A stretch of DNA of 9,801 nt from Actinomycetes bacterium (GTDB lineage: Bacteria > Actinomycetota > Thermoleophilia > Gaiellales > Gaiellaceae), in NCBI GenBank assembly GCA_030624785.1, contig JAUXJK010000049.1, positions 1 through 9,801 of the forward strand, in the 5' to 3' direction. The notes under the pieces were generated by a model. It was not told the origin of the DNA. It ran no database searches and saw only the letters and a program-made list of their open reading frames with translations. Made by a program: the position numbers and the translations under genes. This document shows positions 6,341 to 9,801 of this stretch, one piece after another. The first letter of the stretch is position 1. Each line of letters starts with the position of its first letter.

Positions 6341-6943
6341 GTGAGCCCCTTTCGTAGCGAACACGACGCATTTCAGTTCCTCCTTCTGGTGATCGGGGTG
6401 GCTATTGCCACGGCGGTAGCCGGGATTCTCGGGAACGGTTGGACCGCGTTCGCGACACTCGTGTCTGTGGTGGCCAGCCTTGTGGTCGGCGTCCGGCTTG
6501 GTCGCCGATCGGCTCAGAACGAACCTCCGGAACGATCGACTACGCCTGCCGGCGTGCCCGGACTGCCGCTGCTTGTGGTCGCGCCCGTCGATCTGGCAGG
6601 CCGCGCGCTCGCTCGGGAAGTGGTTGCCGAAGAAGGCACGCGTTCGGTGCGAGCCGTGCTCTTCGCTCCTCAGGAGAACCTGGGCGAATCGGCGAGCCAG
6701 CGAGCGGCGGAACTCAGAGCACTTCTGGGCGAATTCGACGTCACTGCTCAGGTGATTGCGGTCTCGCAGGCCGACGTAGAGAAGGCGGTCGCTGCTGAGC
6801 TCAGGGACGGGCGTATCGATCACGTCTTCGTGGCGACGCACCGACAGGGGCATTCCGAGTTCTCAGCCGAAGAAGATCTTGTTCACGCAATAGATCGGGC
6901 CTCAGACACGCCCGTCGTTGCCGTGGCGTTTGCGTCTAGTTGA
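6341..6943 (+). CDS. Membrane-anchored universal-stress-like alpha/beta protein of unknown function
   Basis: I do not recognise a named family. The 200-residue protein has two hydrophobic segments (about 11-31 and 34-52), a basic and proline-rich linker (53-75), and a soluble domain with alternating strands and helices. The strands are near L-L-V-V-A (77-81), V-R-A-V-L-F-A-P (103-110), V-T-A-Q-V-I-A-V (134-141), H-V-F-V-A-T-H (161-167) and P-V-V-A-V-A-F (191-197). This order resembles the universal stress protein fold, but the usual ATP-binding G-x-x-G-x-S/T pattern is not clear, so nucleotide binding is doubtful. By charge the soluble domain should face the cytoplasm. The gene begins 38 bases after ctaE, in the place where many actinobacterial oxidase operons carry subunit IV, and is probably co-transcribed. 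Possible roles are an accessory oxidase subunit, an assembly factor or a stress sensor; all are inference. Confidence 0.75.
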   Translation: MSPFRSEHDAFQFLLLVIGVAIATAVAGILGNGWTAFATLVSVVASLVVGVRLGRRSAQNEPPERSTTPAGVPGLPLLVVAPVDLAGRALAREVVAEEGTRSVRAVLFAPQENLGESASQRAAELRALLGEFDVTAQVIAVSQADVEKAVAAELRDGRIDHVFVATHRQGHSEFSAEEDLVHAIDRASDTPVVAVAFASS

Positions 6944-6989
6944 CGCGGATGACGCGGCCGGGCGCCCTCAGCAGGGCTGCAGGTACTGA
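6944..6989. other. Convergent gap between the oxidase operon and the minus-strand operon
   Basis: This 46-base gap separates two converging transcription units. It holds a short inverted repeat, GCCCT (6964-6968) and AGGGC (6973-6977), with a 4-base loop, and a GACGCGG direct repeat spanning the plus-strand stop (6942-6948 and 6951-6957). No T-run follows on either strand, so an intrinsic terminator is not well supported. Transcription may end by another mechanism or run into the opposite gene. Confidence 0.35.
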
Positions 6990-7637
6990 CTAGCCCTCGT
7001 CGGACGGCGATTCTGGGTCGGCCCGGGGTGGGGGATCGGCCACCGCGGCGCAGAGTGCTCGCGCTGTCTTAGCTTCGGGGTCCTCGTCGCTGTCGGCCAG
7101 GAATGCGAGCCCGCTGCAGGTTGCGACGAAGAAGGCGATGTTGTTCGCCTCGTCGTCGCTGAAGCCGTAGTCGTCACGGTTCGGCATGGCGATGCGTGAA
7201 GTTCCGTCGACGTTGTTGAGCGCCACGTCCGTTGGCGTCCCGGGAATCTCCATCTGCTCCCGAACGACCTGTTCGAAGGTGTTGACGTCGAAACCCTGCG
7301 CTCGTGCCGGGCCGAAGCCAGAGTCAAGGTTAGGACCGATGGTGCCCGATGCGTTGGCCTCTGTCAGCGTGTGGCAGGCGGCACAGGTTGCGGGTGCGCC
7401 AATGGTTTCAGGGCCATTGACGAACAGCGCTTTGCCGGCGGCCAGATCGTCACCGTTGGATACGCCTGGGCTACCGCCGCAGCCAGCTGCGACGAGTGCT
7501 GTGACGAGCACAACGAGTGCCAGGGCGGTGCGCACGAGCGCGAAGCCTACCGGCTTCAGTTTCGGTTGCGCCTTGCGAGCCGGGAGCGGCAGTCTGCTAT
7601 TCAGATTGCGGGTCGTCGCTGCGACCCAAGTCGCCAC
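6990..7637 (-). CDS. Cytochrome c lipoprotein, mono-heme class I
   Basis: This is an exported electron carrier that likely serves the oxidase encoded nearby. The open frame has 215 residues from a GTG at 7637, which lies 11 bases after the TPR gene stop. A second GTG at 7533-7535 (residue 35) would give a compact signal peptide, L-V-V-L-V-T-A-L-V-A-A-G-C, with the lipid-modified cysteine at residue 53 of the long form. I cannot decide between the starts because neither has a clear ribosome site. The heme motif C-A-A-C-H is at 85-89, followed by G-P-N-L-D (101-105). The probable axial Met151 lies in A-M-P-N-R, before a C-terminal helix. The tail (about 180-215) is acidic and proline-rich, and two extra cysteines (174 and 196) could form a disulfide. 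The heme region is very similar to the cytochrome domain of CtaC. The lipoprotein anchor implies location on the outer face of the cytoplasmic membrane. Confidence 0.88.
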   Translation of the reverse strand: MATWVAATTRNLNSRLPLPARKAQPKLKPVGFALVRTALALVVLVTALVAAGCGGSPGVSNGDDLAAGKALFVNGPETIGAPATCAACHTLTEANASGTIGPNLDSGFGPARAQGFDVNTFEQVVREQMEIPGTPTDVALNNVDGTSRIAMPNRDDYGFSDDEANNIAFFVATCSGLAFLADSDEDPEAKTARALCAAVADPPPRADPESPSDEG

Positions 7638-7648
7638 TGAGCGGGCGA

Positions 7649-8725
7649 CTAGCCGCCGTCATCAGTCGGGTCGCCGACTGTCCCGATCGGCGTCCGTTCA
7701 CCGATCGATCCGGTCGGGCCCGGGACAACGCCGCCTTCGCCAGGCTGTTCGAAGATCGGCGCGTTGGGATCGATCTGAAATTCAGCGGCGCGGTCATCGA
7801 TCTCCTGGCTGAGCAGAGCCGGCACAACTCCGCCGAGTTGAATGATGCGGTCGCGGACCTGAAGAGCCGCCGCACCCGCCGGATCGAGCTCGAGTGCGCG
7901 GATGTACGCCGCGATCGCGCCGTCGGCGTCGTCTGCCGTTTCGTACGCCTGACCGAGTTGGAGCTGAAGAGTCGGACTGTTCGGGGAGAGATCTGCGATG
8001 CGATTGAGCGTCGCGACCCAGGGAAGAGCCAGAACGGCTGCATCATCAAACGCAATCTCGGCCTCGCGGTTCGCCCCCGCCGCGATTGCCGCAGTGAGCT
8101 GATTCGCCGCGAGCTGTTGGGTGAACGGGGTCGAATTCGGATCGAACAGGACTGCCGAGCCAGGATCAGCGGTCAGCGCGTCCTGCTGAAGCACCGTCGC
8201 ACGTTGGAGCGCTTCACCAACGTCAGCCTGGTAGAGCAATGCCAGCTCCTGAAGGGCTTGCGTGTTGTCGGGTTCGACTTCGAGGTAGCTCACGTATGCA
8301 GGAATGGCCTCGTCGAAGCGCTGGGACGCATTGAGAGCCTGAGCTAGGTCGCGTCGTGCATCGGGATCATCCGGATTGTCGGCGAGCGCGCTTTGCGCGT
8401 CGTTTACCGATGTCTGAGCGTTGCCGTCTTGGCCGAATATGCCACTGATGACATCGGCGACTCCGCCGCCACCCTGTCCGCCGACGCCGAAGCCGATGAA
8501 TCCGATTCCGAACATTGCTGCGAGCAGCACGAATACCCACTTCGCGCGCTTGCGAAGCCGCGTGAAGAACATTAGATCTTCGGCGTCGGCTTCCGTTCTT
8601 CTCGGTTGTGGGCGCTTCGTCGGTTGCTCTTCCGGGGTGCGTTCCGCCCTTACGTGGCGGCGATCACTTTGGCTTCGAGCATGCGAGCGCGAGCGGCTTT
8701 TGCGGCCTCCCGAAGCTCGTGCCAT
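7649..8725 (-). CDS. Membrane-anchored tetratricopeptide repeat protein
   Basis: The protein has 358 residues from the ATG at 8725. A strongly basic N-terminal tail (1-60, many Arg, Lys and Ser) precedes one hydrophobic segment (about 62-83, W-V-F-V-L-L-A-A-M-F-G-I-G-F) and a Gly-rich linker. The remainder is helical with TPR-like repeats, clearest at about 120-153 (D-P-D-A-R-R-D-L-A-Q-A) and 249-282 (L-G-Q-A-Y-E-T and A-L-E-L-D-P), with a degenerate unit near 155-188. The tail is Pro-, Gly- and Asp-rich. By charge the TPR part should lie outside the membrane. The start at 8725 has a very good GAGGAGGG site but overlaps the amidohydrolase gene by 76 bases. A later ATG at 8572 (residue 52) would give 307 residues without overlap but has no clear ribosome site. 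TPR domains bind proteins; the partner is unknown. The adjacent cytochrome gene suggests a role in cytochrome assembly or oxidase organisation, as with the TPR part of CcmI-type proteins, but there is no direct evidence. Confidence 0.82.
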   Translation of the reverse strand: MARASGGRKSRSRSHARSQSDRRHVRAERTPEEQPTKRPQPRRTEADAEDLMFFTRLRKRAKWVFVLLAAMFGIGFIGFGVGGQGGGGVADVISGIFGQDGNAQTSVNDAQSALADNPDDPDARRDLAQALNASQRFDEAIPAYVSYLEVEPDNTQALQELALLYQADVGEALQRATVLQQDALTADPGSAVLFDPNSTPFTQQLAANQLTAAIAAGANREAEIAFDDAAVLALPWVATLNRIADLSPNSPTLQLQLGQAYETADDADGAIAAYIRALELDPAGAAALQVRDRIIQLGGVVPALLSQEIDDRAAEFQIDPNAPIFEQPGEGGVVPGPTGSIGERTPIGTVGDPTDDGG

Positions 8726-9801
8726 GCGAACCCTCCTCGTTTGTAGCGCGTGGTTCCATCTGTGATGGTACGCAAGATCTGCTGGGGCGAGCCGCCATAC
8801 ACAACGGCAACCGCTGGGTCTTCTATTGGATCGTAGAGGCTGCCCGCGGTTGATACGACAGTTGCATCAGCGCGCTTGCCTGGGGCCAGCGATCCGATGT
8901 CATCGTCCATGCGAAGCGCGGTGGCCGAGCCGATAGTTGCCAGCTCGAGCGCGGCGTGTGCAGACAGTGCTGAGGCATTGTGAGTTTTGCTGCGAGCGCC
9001 AGTGATTGTGGCTCGTAGCTCGGCGAACATGTCGAAATCGGGGACGGAAGCCGGGCTATCAGTGCCGAGTCCCACCCGGACGCCGCTATCCAGTAGCTCG
9101 TTCAGCGGCGCGACGCCACAGCCAAGTTGGGCGTTGGAGCGTGGACAGTGAGCGACCGCGGTATCGGATGCCGCGATGATCCTGATCTCTTCGGCATCAA
9201 CTGTTACGCAATGCGCGGCGACCATGTGAGCGTTGAGAGCTCGCTCGTCATTGAGGTGACGGATTCCCGTCTTGCGTGGGGATTGGACATTGGCCATGGC
9301 GGCAATTCTTTCTATCGGCCCCAGCCCGGAGACCATGAACTCTTTCTCGTGGGCGGACTCCGAAAAGTGCGTTGCTATTGGTACTTGCAGCTCGCATGCC
9401 CACCGGTACACCGCAGCGTCGGTCGTATACGGAGCGTGTGGCGATACGCCTAGCGTCAGAAGCGGTGATTCCTGTTCGGCCATCTCCTCTTTCACCTGGT
9501 CGAACCGCTCAGCGGCGGCCGCGACGTCGGCTCCGAACACCTCCATATGAACTGTCGCGCGCAGTCCAAGCTCGGCACATGCCCGTGCCGACACACCGGA
9601 GAAGCTGGCGTCAGCGACGGTTGTGGTTCCGGACGCCAGGCAGCATGCGGCCCCTAGACGCGCGCTGGCCAGCAGATCGTCCCTTCCGAGGTGTCGCTTT
9701 CGATTCATATGCAGGTCGATCCAGGGGCCGAAATCTAAGCCGTCTCCGAATCCGGCGAAGCTGGCGTACTCGAGGTGCGTGTGGGCGTTCACGAATCCGG
9801 G
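8650..9801 (-). CDS. Metal-dependent amidohydrolase, deaminase type (5' end off window)
   Basis: The frame stays open to the window edge, where the residues P-G-F-V-N-A-H-T-H-L-E give metal motif I. The GTG within that motif is therefore internal and the true start is off the window. Numbering from the visible edge, metal and catalytic residues are His7 and His9, His145 and Glu148 (T-H-F-S-E), His197 (A-A-H-C) and Asp248 (G-L-G-T-D-S). S-P-H-A-P-Y-T and V-A-H-C-P-R-S-N are typical of the TRZ/ATZ-like group (COG0402) that deaminates purines, pterins, methylthioadenosine/adenosylhomocysteine and aminofutalosine. The H-T-H-L-E motif and the G-T-D-S form recall aminofutalosine deaminases of the futalosine menaquinone pathway, though methylthioadenosine/adenosylhomocysteine deaminase remains possible. 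It should be a cytoplasmic enzyme. It is the first gene of the visible minus-strand operon, with the TPR gene overlapping its 3' end. Confidence 0.88.
   Translation of the reverse strand, partial: PGFVNAHTHLEYASFAGFGDGLDFGPWIDLHMNRKRHLGRDDLLASARLGAACCLASGTTTVADASFSGVSARACAELGLRATVHMEVFGADVAAAAERFDQVKEEMAEQESPLLTLGVSPHAPYTTDAAVYRWACELQVPIATHFSESAHEKEFMVSGLGPIERIAAMANVQSPRKTGIRHLNDERALNAHMVAAHCVTVDAEEIRIIAASDTAVAHCPRSNAQLGCGVAPLNELLDSGVRVGLGTDSPASVPDFDMFAELRATITGARSKTHNASALSAHAALELATIGSATALRMDDDIGSLAPGKRADATVVSTAGSLYDPIEDPAVAVVYGGSPQQILRTITDGTTRYKRGGFAWHELREAAKAARARMLEAKVIAAT
8731..8738 (-). promoter_or_regulatory. Shine-Dalgarno site supporting the long form of the TPR protein
   Basis: On the minus strand GAGGAGGG ends 5 bases before the ATG at 8725, with its GGAGG core 6 bases away. 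It lies inside the amidohydrolase gene, where it also encodes an R-G-G stretch, so part of the match may come from protein constraint. It still favours 8725 over 8572 as the TPR gene start. Confidence 0.5.

Noticed and set aside
6964..6977. Inverted repeat in the convergent gap as an intrinsic terminator
   Set aside because: The stem is only 5 base pairs and no T-run follows on either strand.
7517..8347. 276-residue plus-strand open frame opposite the cytochrome and TPR genes
   Set aside because: The minus strand has a lipobox, a heme motif and TPR repeats. The plus-strand product is Arg-rich without motifs.
9790..9792. GTG as the start codon of the amidohydrolase
   Set aside because: The frame stays open upstream and encodes P-G-F before the V-N-A-H-T-H motif, which normally lies about 50-60 residues into these proteins. 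The gene is therefore cut by the window edge.

Overview
The window looks like a piece of chromosome from a high-GC aerobic Gram-positive bacterium. The order and wording of the cytochrome oxidase proteins suggest an actinobacterium, most likely near the Thermoleophilia/Solirubrobacterales. That placement is an inference from remembered family patterns and was not tested by a search. Coding is dense: nine full or partial genes with real family signatures plus one poorly characterised membrane protein, and no gap longer than about 120 bases. No tRNA, rRNA, CRISPR array, insertion sequence or phage gene is visible.

Region 1 (1-2537, plus strand) is a metabolic cluster: the C-terminal end of an amidase-signature enzyme, a zinc-free quinone-oxidoreductase-like dehydrogenase with an AGGAG ribosome site overlapping the amidase stop, and a 12-helix MFS transporter whose start lies inside the dehydrogenase gene.

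Region 2 (about 2600-6943, plus strand) is the core of the window: a cytochrome c oxidase operon in the order ctaC-ctaD-ctaE, followed by a gene for a membrane-anchored universal-stress-like protein. Subunit II carries both a CuA site and a fused cytochrome c domain. Subunit I has a Tyr-Ser pair in place of the helix VI glutamate while keeping the D- and K-channel residues. Together these mark a caa3 oxidase of heme-copper type A2. Subunit I also has a long N-terminal extension with two extra hydrophobic segments, and no separate subunit IV gene is seen.

Region 3 (6990-9801, minus strand) converges on the oxidase operon. In transcription order it holds a metal-dependent amidohydrolase of the deaminase type (its 5' end lies off the window), a membrane-anchored TPR protein whose best start overlaps the amidohydrolase, and a cytochrome c lipoprotein whose heme motif closely resembles the cytochrome domain fused to subunit II.

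A working picture is that electrons reach the oxidase through subunit II's own heme domain, or through the separate lipoprotein cytochrome, and then pass to CuA, heme a and the a3-CuB centre. The amidohydrolase could be a menaquinone-pathway (aminofutalosine) deaminase, but this is only one of several options. I see no clearly new defence or mobile system. The best leads are the N-terminal extension of CtaD, the uncharacterised protein after ctaE, the TPR-cytochrome pair, and a tight cluster of TTA codons inside ctaD.
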